Shown here: piece after piece, positions 35,334 to 43,925 of the stretch
Layout of the letters: every line of letters starts with the position of its first letter
How positions within the stretch are numbered: position 1 is the first letter of the stretch
Assembly (NCBI GenBank): GCA_020725195.1
Contig: DYFL01000001.1
Span: 1-64,000 of the forward strand
Direction: 5' to 3'
Source of the DNA: Hydrogenophilus sp.
GTDB lineage: Bacteria > Pseudomonadota > Gammaproteobacteria > Burkholderiales > Thiobacillaceae
Length of the DNA stretch: 64,000 nucleotides
Translations under genes and position numbers: made by a program
The notes under the pieces: generated by a model
What the model saw: only the letters and a program-made list of their open reading frames with translations
What the model was told of the DNA's origin: nothing
Database searches by the model: none

Positions 35334-36701
35334 ATGAACTACCTCAATCTGCTGATTCTGGCCGCCGTCCTGGCGTTCACGGGCTGCGCCCACTATCCGC
35401 CGAACCCGCCCCTGGCCCGGCACGACCCGGACTCCGGCTACCGATTCAAGAATCTCGCCAGCCCCGATAACTCCGACAGCCTGCTGGTCGTCGTCACCTT
35501 CTCGGGCGGGGGCACGCGCGCCGCCGCCCTGGCCTACGGGGTGCTGGAGCAGCTCGCGCAAACGGAGATCGTCTGGGAAGGAAAGAAAAAGCGCCTGCTC
35601 GACGAGGTCGACATCATCTCCTCGGTGTCCGGCGGCAGCTTCACCGCCGCCTACTACGCCCTCTACGGCGAGCGCATCTTCAGCGACTTCGAGGCGCGTT
35701 TCCTGAAGCGCGACGTCCAGGGCGAGCTCACCCGCAAGATCCTCGCGCCGGCCAATCTGGTGCGGGGCGCCTCGCCCAAGTTCGGCCGGATCGATCTGGT
35801 GGCCGAGTATCTCGACGCCGAGATCTTCCACCACGGCACCTACGGCGACCTGGTCGAGTCGGGGCGCCGTCCCTACGTCATGGTCAATGCCAGCGACATG
35901 AGCCTGGGCACGCGCTTCGAGTTCACCCAGGAGCAGTTCGACCTGCTCTGCTCCGACCTTGCGTCGTTTCCGCTGGCGCGGGCGGTCGCGGCCTCCAGCG
36001 CCGTGCCCATCGTGTTCAGCCCGCTCACCCTGCGGAACTACGCCGGGCGCTGCGGCTACCAGGCGGCGGCGCCGGCCGAGGCGCCCGGCGGCCCGTCGTC
36101 GCGCCGGATCTACAAGGCCGCCGAGGTGGGGTCCTACCTCGATGCCGAGGCCAGGCCCTATATCCACCTCCTCGACGGCGGCATCACCGACAACCTGGGC
36201 CTGCGCGGGATGCTCGATCGAGTGGCGAGCCGCGACGGCCCCATGGGCCTGGCCCGCGCCCTGAGCCTCGGCCGGCTGCGCAAGGCGGTGCTGATCGTCG
36301 TCAATGCCGAGACGGCCCCCGACCTGTCCTTGGACCGCAGGGAGGAGGTGCCTACGGTCGCCCAGGTGTTCAGGGCCATCAAGGACATCCCCATCAACCG
36401 CTATTCGTTCGAGACGACGGAACTGCTGAAGGCGAACTTCGAGGAGTGGGCCAGGCAGGCGCGTGCGCAAGGGGCCGATCTCCCACCCGGGGATTCGGCG
36501 GAGGCGGGTTTCGATTTCCATCTGGTCGAAGTGACCCTGGATGCGATCCAGGACCCCGCCGAGCGCGATGACTTCCGCGCCATCCCGACCTCGTTGAGCC
36601 TGCCTCCGGATACGGTCGACCAACTGCGCGCGCTCGGCCCCCGATTGATGCGCGAGTCGGCATCCTATCGGGGCCTGCTGCATGGGCTGTCGCGCGATTG
36701 A
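35334..36701 (+). CDS. Patatin-like phospholipase lipoprotein
   Basis: This 455-residue protein has a lipobox (FTGC near residue 18) and a patatin domain. The oxyanion motif is SGGGTRAAALAYG, the nucleophile elbow is SVSGGSF (GxSxG-type), and the catalytic Asp is in LLDGGITDNLG. An acyl hydrolase or lipase at the envelope is expected. GGGAGGG precedes the ATG. The TetR gene that follows may control it. Inserts in the second half (about 230-260) differ from plant patatins. Confidence 0.87.
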   Translation: MNYLNLLILAAVLAFTGCAHYPPNPPLARHDPDSGYRFKNLASPDNSDSLLVVVTFSGGGTRAAALAYGVLEQLAQTEIVWEGKKKRLLDEVDIISSVSGGSFTAAYYALYGERIFSDFEARFLKRDVQGELTRKILAPANLVRGASPKFGRIDLVAEYLDAEIFHHGTYGDLVESGRRPYVMVNASDMSLGTRFEFTQEQFDLLCSDLASFPLARAVAASSAVPIVFSPLTLRNYAGRCGYQAAAPAEAPGGPSSRRIYKAAEVGSYLDAEARPYIHLLDGGITDNLGLRGMLDRVASRDGPMGLARALSLGRLRKAVLIVVNAETAPDLSLDRREEVPTVAQVFRAIKDIPINRYSFETTELLKANFEEWARQARAQGADLPPGDSAEAGFDFHLVEVTLDAIQDPAERDDFRAIPTSLSLPPDTVDQLRALGPRLMRESASYRGLLHGLSRD

Positions 36702-36890
36702 GGGGCCGGCCGCGCTGCAGATCGAGCAGGCCGCAGGGGGCTGTTCGCCCGCCTGGCCCAGGGACGCGCGTGCGATGATACGAGGCGAGGCCGAGAACTT
36801 GCCCGAGTGGGGGCGCGGCGGCCATGCCGGCGTGCCGTCGGCGCGTGAGGATTTTCGGAAGGTAGGGGCAATGAGCATGGAAAGTGAGCG

Positions 36891-37496
36891 ATGAGCGGGC
36901 CTAGGCAGCGACTGTCGGCGGAAGAGCGCCAGGAGGAGATCATCAAGGCCGCGGTGGACCTCGCCGGCGAACACGGCGTGGACGCGGTGACGACGCAGGA
37001 CATGGCCAAGGCCGTGGGCGTGACCCAGGGGGCGATCTTCAGGCATTTCCCGAGCAAGGACCTGATCTGGCTCGGGGTGATCCATTGGGTGCGGGGGCGG
37101 CTGATGGCGGTCGTGGACATGGCGGCCAGCCAGGGCAGCGACCCGATCGATGCGCTGGAGCGCGTCTTCTTTGCGCACATCGGCTTCGTGGAGAGGCACC
37201 CCGCCATCCCGCGGCTGCTGTTTTCGGACCAGTTGCTCCGGAAGAATCCCAGGATCCGGCTCCTGATACGGGAGATCCTGGCGGGTTATGAGGCGAAGAT
37301 CCGGACGCTGCTCGCCGAGGCCAAGGCGCGGCAACAGGTCTCGGCCGACCTCGACGAGGCGCAGGCCACCATGCTGTACGTCTCGCTGATCCAGGGCCTG
37401 GTGATGCGCGTGTCCATCCTGGAGCAGAAGGGCTCGCTGCTCGACGAGGCGCGCAGGCTCTTCCCCTTCTATCTGCGCGCCATCGGCGCGGCCTGA
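36891..37496 (+). CDS. TetR/AcrR-family regulator
   Basis: This is a 201-residue regulator. The N-terminal helix-turn-helix reads AVTTQDMAKAVGVTQGAIFRHFPSKDLIW, and the C-terminal domain is of the type often found near YbhFSR-like exporters (CecR-like). The ATG at 36891 lies a short distance after an AAAGTGAG sequence. Its nearest possible targets are the efflux operon (palindrome at 25573) and the patatin gene. The gene ends 24 bp from the convergent sulfatase fragment. Confidence 0.88.
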   Translation: MSGPRQRLSAEERQEEIIKAAVDLAGEHGVDAVTTQDMAKAVGVTQGAIFRHFPSKDLIWLGVIHWVRGRLMAVVDMAASQGSDPIDALERVFFAHIGFVERHPAIPRLLFSDQLLRKNPRIRLLIREILAGYEAKIRTLLAEAKARQQVSADLDEAQATMLYVSLIQGLVMRVSILEQKGSLLDEARRLFPFYLRAIGAA

Positions 37497-37520
37497 ATCG
37501 GCGCACGCCGCCGGCCGGCG

Positions 37521-37853
37521 CTACTTCGCCTTCTGGCGCAGCTCGAGCTCGCCGCGCTTGAAGGCATGGAAGGCCTCCTGGTAGTAGGCCACGGCCTCCT
37601 TGAGCAGTTGCGGGTCCACCGGGGCGGCGGCGGCCTCGCCGGTCTTGGGGTCGACGCGGTAGGCCGCCGCCCGCTTCTTGAGCCCCAGCACGGTCAGGGT
37701 GTCGGCCTTGTAGTAGCCGAGCTCCTGGTAGTTGCTGAGGAAGGCGCGCGGGGCGTCGCCCGCCTGCTCGAACACGGACTTGCCGAAGAAGTGGTCGTCG
37801 CCGGGAAGGCCCAGGAGGTCGAGGACGGTGGGGGCGATGTCGATCTGGGGGCC
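37521..37853 (-). pseudogene. C-terminal fragment of a sulfatase/phosphoethanolamine-transferase-like protein
   Basis: Reading in one minus-strand frame from about 37853 gives QIDIAPTVLDLLGLPG, then DDHFFGKSVFEQ and a coherent C-terminus ending ELELRQKAK. The first part is typical of the end of sulfatase-superfamily (LTA synthase-like) enzymes. The catalytic N-terminal and central parts, with the nucleophile Thr/Cys and metal ligands, are missing. The break at about 37853 is close to the region upstream of gloA. This looks like a remnant of deletion. Confidence 0.7.
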
Positions 37854-37974
37854 GCATTATCCTGCAGGGGGCTTAAGCCTTGCTTAAGCGGCCAGCCTGA
37901 GGGCGGTGAGCGTGCCGCTTTGGAAACAGGGTCCGGTGGGGAACAATGACGTTTTTCGCTGAAAGGAGCAGGGC

Positions 37975-38370
37975 ATGCGCATGCTGCACACCATGATCCG
38001 GGTGGGCGATCTGGATCGCTCCATCGACTTCTACACCCAGGTGCTGGGGATGCGGCTCCTGCGCCGCAAGGACTATCCGGACGGCAAGTTCACCCTGGCC
38101 TTCGTGGGCTACGGCGACGAGGCCGCGCACACCGTGCTGGAGCTCACCTACAACTGGGGCGTGGAGCGGTACGACCCGGGCACGGGCTTCGGCCACATCG
38201 CCGTCGAGGTGGACGACGCCTACCGGGCCTGCGAGGAGGTCACGGCCAAGGGCGGCAAGGTCGTGCGGCCGGCCGGCCCCATGAAGCACGGGTCGACCGT
38301 CATCGCCTTCGTCGAGGACCCCGACGGCTACAGGATCGAGTTCATCCAGAAGGGCAGCCGCGGGGAGTGA
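37975..38370 (+). CDS. gloA: Glyoxalase I (lactoylglutathione lyase)
   Basis: GloA converts the glutathione hemithioacetal of methylglyoxal to lactoylglutathione. The 131-residue protein has all four metal ligands in place: His5 ([10 protein letters not shown]), Glu56 (TVLELTYNW), His74 ([11 protein letters not shown]) and Glu122 (YRIEFIQKG). GGAG lies 8 nt before the ATG. The 3' end is duplicated downstream (38438-38515). gloA beside ksgA is usual in betaproteobacteria. Confidence 0.94.
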   Translation: MRMLHTMIRVGDLDRSIDFYTQVLGMRLLRRKDYPDGKFTLAFVGYGDEAAHTVLELTYNWGVERYDPGTGFGHIAVEVDDAYRACEEVTAKGGKVVRPAGPMKHGSTVIAFVEDPDGYRIEFIQKGSRGE

Positions 38371-38437
38371 CGGTCGACGGCAACCCCTCCGCTGGCCGAT
38401 CCCCCTTCGGGGGCCCCTCGGCCGACGGCTCCGGGGC

Positions 38438-38515
38438 GCCACCGTCATCGCCTTCGTGGAAGACCCGGACGGCTACAAGATTGAGTTCATTCAGAAGGGC
38501 ACCCGCGGGGGCTGA
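38438..38515 (+). pseudogene. Second, diverged copy of the gloA 3' end
   Basis: Twenty-five codons plus stop repeat the end of gloA (38293-38370) with conservative or synonymous changes: VEDPDGYKIEFIQKG here against [15 protein letters not shown]. The copy has no start and no upstream part of the gene. A 67-bp GC-rich spacer with palindromes separates the copies. Confidence 0.85.
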
Positions 38516-38539
38516 GCCTCTGCCTACCCCGGGAAATGC

Positions 38540-39313
38540 CTAATCCAGGGTTTCGCTGATGCGGGCGAAGTCCGCCACGCTGAGGGTCTCGCCCCGGCGG
38601 GTCGGGTCGATGCCCAGACTCTCTAGTGTCTCTGCGCTGACCAGGCCCTTGAGCGCGTTGCGCAGGGTCTTGCGGCGCTGCGCGAAGGCGCGGGCGACCA
38701 CTTCGGCGAAGGCCTTGGCATTCGTATAGGGCACCGCCTCCGGCGGCAGGGGGGCGAGCCGGACCACGGCGGAATCCACCTTGGGCGGCGGATTGAAGGC
38801 CCCGGGCAGGACGTTGAAGAGCTTCGTCACCCGGAAGCGGGCCTGGAGCATGACCGACAGCCGGCCATAGTCGGGGGTGTCCGGCCGGGCGGCCATGCGG
38901 TCCACCACCTCCTTTTGCAGCATGAAGTGCATGTCGCGGATGCCCCCGGCTGCCTCGGCCAGGTGGAAGAGCAGGGGCGTGGAGATGTTGTAGGGCAGGT
39001 TGCCCACGACCCGCAGCGGTGCACCCAGGCTGCCGAAATCGAACCTCAGGGCGTCGCACTCATGCACGCTGAGCCGCTCTGCCGGGTAGTCCCGGCGCAG
39101 CCGGGCGACGAGGTCGCGGTCCAGTTCCACCACGTGCAGGTGGCCCAGCTGCTCCAGCAGGGGCCGGGTGAGGGCGCCGAGGCCGGGGCCGATCTCCACC
39201 ATGAGGTCGTCCGGCTTCGGCGCGATGGCGGCGACGATCTTGGCGAGGATGCCGGGGTCGTGCAGAAAATGCTGCCCCAGCGACTTGCGAGGGCGGTGCC
39301 CCTCACTCCTCAC
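38540..39313 (-). CDS. ksgA: 16S rRNA dimethyladenosine methyltransferase KsgA
   Basis: KsgA dimethylates two adenines near the 3' end of 16S rRNA. The 257-residue protein has KSLGQHFLHDPGIL at the N-terminus, SAM motif VEIGPGLGALT and catalytic NLPYNIS. The only suitable start is a GTG at 39313, which lies within a tandem heptamer array; the array also supplies GAGG as ribosome site. The upstream pdxA stop is 4 bp away, so the two are coupled. Confidence 0.93.
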   Translation of the reverse strand: MRSEGHRPRKSLGQHFLHDPGILAKIVAAIAPKPDDLMVEIGPGLGALTRPLLEQLGHLHVVELDRDLVARLRRDYPAERLSVHECDALRFDFGSLGAPLRVVGNLPYNISTPLLFHLAEAAGGIRDMHFMLQKEVVDRMAARPDTPDYGRLSVMLQARFRVTKLFNVLPGAFNPPPKVDSAVVRLAPLPPEAVPYTNAKAFAEVVARAFAQRRKTLRNALKGLVSAETLESLGIDPTRRGETLSVADFARISETLD

Positions 39314-39336
39314 TCCTCACTCCTCGCTCCGCGCTC
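39302..39336. repeat. Tandem heptamer array at the pdxA/ksgA junction
   Basis: Five units are present: CTCACTC three times, then CTCGCTC and CGCGCTC (plus strand). On the minus strand these are GAGTGAG units, which contain the pdxA stop (TGA, 39319-39317) and the ksgA GTG start (39313-39311). Confidence 0.85.
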
Positions 39337-40330
39337 TTTGTTGAGCCATCCGCCAGGCGAGCTCGATGGCGACGCGCAGGCTGCCCTGGTGGATGCGGCC
39401 CGTGCCGGCGAGGTCCAGGGCGGTGCCGTGGTCGACCGAGGTGCGCACGACGGGCAGGCCCAGGGTGATGTTGACGCCGCCGCCGAAGCTGGCGTACTTG
39501 AGCACCGGCAGGCCCTGGTCGTGGTACATGGCGAGGACCGCGTCGGCCGCCTCGAGGTATTTCGGCTGGAACAGGGTGTCGGCCGGCAGCGGCCCGACGA
39601 GCTGCATGCCCTCGGCACGTAAGCCTTCCAGCACCGGCTCGATGACCTCGATCTCCTCCCGGCCCAAGTGGCCGCCCTCGCCGGCGTGGGGGTTGAGGCC
39701 GGCGACGAGGATGCGCGGCTCGGCGAGGCCGAAGTCGGCCTTCAGCGCGCGGTGCAGGATGCGCAGGGTCGCGGCCAGGGACTCGGGGGTGAGGGCGGCG
39801 GGGACTTCCTTCAAGGGCAGGTGGGTGGTGGCGAGCGCGACCCGGAGGCCTGCGCCCGCGAGCATCATCACCACCCGGGGCGTGCCGGTGAGCTCGGCGA
39901 GGTACTCGGTGTGGCCGGTGAAGGGCAGTCCCGCCTCGTTGATCACGCCCTTGTGCACGGGGCCGGTGACGAGGCCGGCGAATTCGCCGCGCATGCAGCC
40001 CTCCGCCGCCCGGCGCAGGCAGGCGAGCACGTAGGCGGCGTTGGCCGGATCGAGGCGGCCGGGCTCGGCCGGCGCGGCCAGGGGCAGGGAGAGGAGGCTC
40101 AAGGGGGCGGCGCGGCCGGGGGCGTAGTCGGGCAGCGCGAGCGGCAGCCCCAGCTGCCGGGCGCGGGCCTCGATCAGCCCGCGGTCGGCGAGGATGACCA
40201 GGGGGATGTCTGCAGGCGGGTCCTGCACCAGGAGCGCGCAGAGGTCCGGCCCGACCCCGGCCGGCTCGCCGGCGGTCAATACCAGGGGAGCGGGGACTGA
40301 GGGCCGAGGGCCGAGGGGGGCTCGGGTCAT
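39317..40330 (-). CDS. pdxA: 4-hydroxythreonine-4-phosphate dehydrogenase PdxA
   Basis: PdxA acts in pyridoxal phosphate synthesis. The 337-residue protein has the N-terminal [14 protein letters not shown] motif, the [20 protein letters not shown] site and [12 protein letters not shown] near the C-terminus, which contribute metal-binding His residues. The first ~16 residues ([12 protein letters not shown]) are encoded by a heptamer array, and the last residues (QRARSEE) and stop by another. Both termini have thus been shaped by repeats. Confidence 0.94.
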   Translation of the reverse strand: MTRAPLGPRPSVPAPLVLTAGEPAGVGPDLCALLVQDPPADIPLVILADRGLIEARARQLGLPLALPDYAPGRAAPLSLLSLPLAAPAEPGRLDPANAAYVLACLRRAAEGCMRGEFAGLVTGPVHKGVINEAGLPFTGHTEYLAELTGTPRVVMMLAGAGLRVALATTHLPLKEVPAALTPESLAATLRILHRALKADFGLAEPRILVAGLNPHAGEGGHLGREEIEVIEPVLEGLRAEGMQLVGPLPADTLFQPKYLEAADAVLAMYHDQGLPVLKYASFGGGVNITLGLPVVRTSVDHGTALDLAGTGRIHQGSLRVAIELAWRMAQQRARSEE

Positions 40331-40367
40331 GGCTCGGCCCTCGGTCGCCGCGACTCAGTCCTCGGTC
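40294..40367. repeat. Inverted tandem heptamer pair at the surA/pdxA junction
   Basis: Left units: GGACTGA, GGGCCGA, GGGCCGA, GGGGGGC (40294-40321). Right units in the opposite sense: CTCGGCC, CTCGGTC, GCCGCGA, CTCAGTC, CTCGGTC (40333-40367). The core is about 11 bp and contains the pdxA ATG complement. The array encodes the PdxA N-terminus and the surA stop. Confidence 0.8.
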
Positions 40368-41674
40368 CTGTATTCCACATAGGCGCCGTCGCGCACCTGG
40401 CGCACCCAGCTCTCGAAGGCCTCGTCGCCCTTGCGTTCGCGGATGGCGCGGCGGGCCTCCAGGCGCCGGCGTTCCTGGGTCACGTCCTGGTCGCGCCGCT
40501 CGAGCGCCTGGATGAGGTGCCAGCCGAAGGGCGAGCGCACGGGCTCGGAGACCTGTCCGGGCTGCAGGGCGTCCATGGCGCGCTCGAAGTCGGGCACGGT
40601 GTCGCCCGGGTTGAGCCAGCCCAGGTCGCCGCCCTTGGAGGCGGAGAGGTCGTCGGAGTGCAGCCGCGCCAGCTCGGCGAAGTCCTGGCCGTTGTCGATG
40701 CGCTCCTTGAGCTGCAGCAGGCGGTTCCTGGCGTCCTGGTCGCTGACGATCTCGCTAGTCTTGATCAGGATGTGCCGGGCCCGGGTCTGCTTGATGATCA
40801 GGGTCTTGCCCGTGCCGCGCTGGTCCAGGAGCTTGAGGATGTGGAAGCCGTTGGGGCTGCGCAGCACCTCGGAGACCTGGCCTGGGCGCAGGCCCTTGAG
40901 GGCGCCGGCAAAGAGGTCCGGCAGCTGCGCGGCGTTGCGCCAGCCGAGCTCGCCGCCCTCGAGGGCGTTCTGGGCGTCGGAGTAGCCGGCGGAGACCTGG
41001 GCGAAATCGGCGCCGGCCTTGAGCTCGGCCAGCGCCTTCTCGGCCTTGGCCTTGAGGGCCTGGAGCCGGTCCGGGGAGGCGCCCTCCGGGGTGGTCACGA
41101 GGATGTGGGCGAGCCGGTACTCGTCCTGCTGCGCGGCCGCCAGGGCGGGGCTGGCGAGGTAGTTGTCGATCTCGGCGTCGGTGACGCTGATCTTGTTGTC
41201 GACCTCGCGCTCGCGCAGGCGGGTCACCATGATCTCGGCGCGGATCTGCTCCCGGAAGGCGGCGTAATCCACGCCCTCCCTCTCCAGGGCGGCGCGGAAG
41301 GCGGGCAGGTCCAGGTTATTCTGCTGGGCGATGCGGGTGATGGCGCGGTCGAGCTGGGCGCCGTCGACGCGGATGTTGGTCTCCTCCGCGAGCTGCAGCA
41401 GGGCCTTCTCCGTGATCATGCGCTCCAGCATCTGCCTTTCCAGCACGCGCCGGGGCGGCAGGGGGGTGTTCTGCCGGGAGAGCTGGCGCAGCGTCTGGGT
41501 CACGCGCGCCTGCAGCTCGTGTTCGGTGATGACGGCGCTGTTCACCACGGCCACGATGCGGTCGAGCGGCTCGGGCTCGCGGGGGGCCGCCAGCGACGCC
41601 GGCGGCTGCGCGAGGCCGGCGGCCGCGATCAGGGTCAATAGGCTACGGCAGATCAAGTTCGTCACTCTTTGCAT
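40355..41674 (-). CDS. surA: Periplasmic chaperone/prolyl isomerase SurA
   Basis: SurA escorts outer-membrane proteins such as LptD to the BAM complex. The 439-residue protein has a signal peptide (about 1-29), the SurA_N domain (LDRIVAVVNSAVITEHELQ), and two parvulin domains (around 190-290 and 300-400, e.g. ARHILIKTSEIVSD and GWHLIQALERRDQDVT). It overlaps lptD by 32 bp. The stop codon lies in a heptamer array shared with the pdxA start. Confidence 0.95.
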   Translation of the reverse strand: MQRVTNLICRSLLTLIAAAGLAQPPASLAAPREPEPLDRIVAVVNSAVITEHELQARVTQTLRQLSRQNTPLPPRRVLERQMLERMITEKALLQLAEETNIRVDGAQLDRAITRIAQQNNLDLPAFRAALEREGVDYAAFREQIRAEIMVTRLREREVDNKISVTDAEIDNYLASPALAAAQQDEYRLAHILVTTPEGASPDRLQALKAKAEKALAELKAGADFAQVSAGYSDAQNALEGGELGWRNAAQLPDLFAGALKGLRPGQVSEVLRSPNGFHILKLLDQRGTGKTLIIKQTRARHILIKTSEIVSDQDARNRLLQLKERIDNGQDFAELARLHSDDLSASKGGDLGWLNPGDTVPDFERAMDALQPGQVSEPVRSPFGWHLIQALERRDQDVTQERRRLEARRAIRERKGDEAFESWVRQVRDGAYVEYRTED

Positions 41675-43871
41675 ATCCTGGGATGCTCCGTTTCAAGACC
41701 TCCAGCGGGTTGGGGCCGAGCTGCGTCAGGTCGTGCAGCTCCAGCTGGAGGAAGAAGGCGTTGGTGGCCTCCGTCTGGGTGATGGCCAGGCGCTGGGCCA
41801 CCCCGCGCAGGGACCAGCATCCGGCGTTGTACTCGAAACCGAGCAAACCTTCCACAATGCGCTGGTCGTAGAAGGAGTAATTGAGCCGGCCGAGCCCGTG
41901 CCAGCGGGCCGCCAGCGGCCACTGCCAGGACAGGTCGACCTGGTCGATGTTGCCCGGGTCGTCGTAGCGGTAGTCCAGGTTGACCACCCGCCCCGGGCTG
42001 TGCCGGTACTGGGCCCCGAAACCCGTTTTGACCACATTTCCCGTATCGGTTCCCATCTGCAGGCCGGCGCGCAGGCGCAGCCGGTCGGTGATCTGGCCGG
42101 AGAGCTGGGCCAGGACGTCGCTGGCGTCGCTGTCGCGCGCCTTGCCGCCGGGCAGGACGACGCGCTGGCCGGCGAAGTAGTAGCGCTGGCCGAGGGTCAG
42201 CTGCAGGCGCTCCAGGCCGTTTTCCGGTTCCAGGAAACGGGTGGTGACGGCGAGCGTCAGCTGGTTGGCGTCGTTGATCCGGTCGACGCCGATGAACTGG
42301 TTCTCGCTGAACAGGGCGTCGAGGCTCACGTCCCGCAGGCCGGTGTCGAAGACCGGCAGGCCGCTCTGGTCCCGGTAGGGGATGTAGACGTAGTAGAGGC
42401 GGGGCTCCAGGGTCTGGAGGTAGCCGCGCCCGGCGAAGTGCCAGTCGCGCTCGAACTGCAGGCCCGAGTCCAGGCTGAGGATGGGCAGGCTGCGCGTCTC
42501 CTGCAGGAGCTGGGGGTTCTGGTCGTTGCGGTCGAGGTCGTAGCGGGTCAGGTGCCAGCCCAGCTTCGGCGTCAGATAGGCGTAGTGGGTGGCGAGCGGG
42601 AAGGTCACGCTCGGATAGGCGTATGTCCTGCGGCCCTGCGGCTGGGCGCCGGCCGGGTGCTCGAAGCTGACGAACTCGGCCGCGAGGCCGGCGTCCAGCG
42701 GGTAGCCGCCCGGCTCCATGCGGGCGGCGCTGAAGGTGAGCTGCGGCAGGCGCCGGAAGGGCTCCAGGATCGGCGCCGCCGGATCCTGCAGGGTCTGGAA
42801 GGACTGCACCCGCCCAGCGGCGGTCCACCAGCCGCCGCTGTAGCTGAGGAAGCCGTCGCGGGGCAGGTGTACCTGGGAGGTCTGGTTCACCAGGCTGGAC
42901 AGGTCGCGGAAGTAGGCGTCGTCGGAGGCGCGCTCCACGGTCAGGCCGCCGGAGAGCCGCGGCGTGAATCGCTGGCTGTGGCGGATGAGGCCGTGATAGC
43001 GGTCTCGGTCGGCCTGGGCGTCGCCGGGCAGGTATTCGAGGTTGAGGTCGCCGGCGTAGTCGGGCTCCAGGTAGCGGAACTGCGCCCCCAGCTGCAGGCC
43101 GCGCTTGGACATGTAGCGGGGGGTGAGGGTGGCGTCCCGGTTCGGCGCGATGTTCCAGTACCAGGGCGCGGTCAGCTCGATCCCGCGCTTGTCCGAGGCG
43201 CCGTAGGAGGGCGTCAGGAAGCCCGTCTTGCGGCTGCCGTCCAGGGCGAAGTCCAGCCAGGGGGCGTAGACGATGGGCACGCCCAGGTACTCGATCTTGA
43301 CGTCGCGGGCGACGCCCAGGTTGCGGATGTTGTCGAGTTCGAGCTCGCCCGCCCTGACCTGCCAGTCGTCGTTGCCCACCGGGCAGGTGGTGTAGGTGGC
43401 GGCGGCGAGCCGGTACTGGCCCTCGCCCTCGAAATGGAGCATGTCGGCCTCGCCGCGGCCGTATTCGCCCCGCGCGCCGCGCGCCTCGTAGCGGACGGCG
43501 CGCATCTCGCCGATATGGGTGGTGAGCTGCAGCGCGAGCTCCTCGCCCTCGATGCGGCGCCCATCCTGGACGACCACGACGTTGCCGCGGGCGCGCAGCC
43601 TGTCCTCCGGCTGGTCGTAGCGCATCCAGTCGGCCTGCAGGCTCTCGCCGCGGCGGCGCACGACCACCTCGCCCTCGGCCTCTATGTATCGGTCCTGGAC
43701 GCCGTAGAGCCGGTCCGCATCCATGAAGACCGGCAGGGTCTCCCTGTCGACCGCGGCCGGGGCGGCCAGCCTAGGGGTGAACCGGAGCGGGAAGCCGTCG
43801 TCGTCCGCCACGGCCCCGCCGCCGATCAGCGCCAGCAGGAGGGGGAGGGGCAGGAGGCGCGTGGGCGGCAT
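41643..43871 (-). CDS. lptD: LPS-assembly outer-membrane protein LptD
   Basis: LptD inserts lipopolysaccharide into the outer leaflet. The 742-residue protein has a signal peptide (1-22), the OstA/LptA-like jellyroll (ADRLYGVQDRYIEAEGEVVV) and a large C-terminal barrel. It shows the terminal family pattern NAGCWSLRGVAQRL with one of the disulfide cysteines; another is in TTCPVGNDDW. No clear ribosome site precedes the ATG, but the signal peptide supports it. It is first in lptD-surA-pdxA-ksgA. Confidence 0.95.
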   Translation of the reverse strand: MPPTRLLPLPLLLALIGGGAVADDDGFPLRFTPRLAAPAAVDRETLPVFMDADRLYGVQDRYIEAEGEVVVRRRGESLQADWMRYDQPEDRLRARGNVVVVQDGRRIEGEELALQLTTHIGEMRAVRYEARGARGEYGRGEADMLHFEGEGQYRLAAATYTTCPVGNDDWQVRAGELELDNIRNLGVARDVKIEYLGVPIVYAPWLDFALDGSRKTGFLTPSYGASDKRGIELTAPWYWNIAPNRDATLTPRYMSKRGLQLGAQFRYLEPDYAGDLNLEYLPGDAQADRDRYHGLIRHSQRFTPRLSGGLTVERASDDAYFRDLSSLVNQTSQVHLPRDGFLSYSGGWWTAAGRVQSFQTLQDPAAPILEPFRRLPQLTFSAARMEPGGYPLDAGLAAEFVSFEHPAGAQPQGRRTYAYPSVTFPLATHYAYLTPKLGWHLTRYDLDRNDQNPQLLQETRSLPILSLDSGLQFERDWHFAGRGYLQTLEPRLYYVYIPYRDQSGLPVFDTGLRDVSLDALFSENQFIGVDRINDANQLTLAVTTRFLEPENGLERLQLTLGQRYYFAGQRVVLPGGKARDSDASDVLAQLSGQITDRLRLRAGLQMGTDTGNVVKTGFGAQYRHSPGRVVNLDYRYDDPGNIDQVDLSWQWPLAARWHGLGRLNYSFYDQRIVEGLLGFEYNAGCWSLRGVAQRLAITQTEATNAFFLQLELHDLTQLGPNPLEVLKRSIPGYAKSDELDLP

Positions 43872-43887
43872 CGGGAGGTGGCGCGGG

Positions 43888-43896
43888 TGCTAGAAT
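43888..43896 (+). promoter_or_regulatory. Extended -10 promoter of amgK
   Basis: TGCTAGAAT is an extended -10 element (TGn plus TAGAAT). No -35 box is obvious. The transcript would start near 43903, some 23 nt before the amgK TTG. Confidence 0.5.
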
Positions 43897-43925
43897 GTTC
43901 GAGTTTGTTTGCAGGGGATTATAAC

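Noticed and set aside
38438-38515. Duplicated gloA end as a small independent gene
   Set aside because: It has no start codon or ribosome site and consists only of the last strand of glyoxalase I, which cannot fold alone.
41331-43925. Upstream extension of the AmgK frame through the antisense of surA and lptD
   Set aside because: The kinase domain and a good ribosome site begin at 43926; the upstream part is antisense to well-supported genes.
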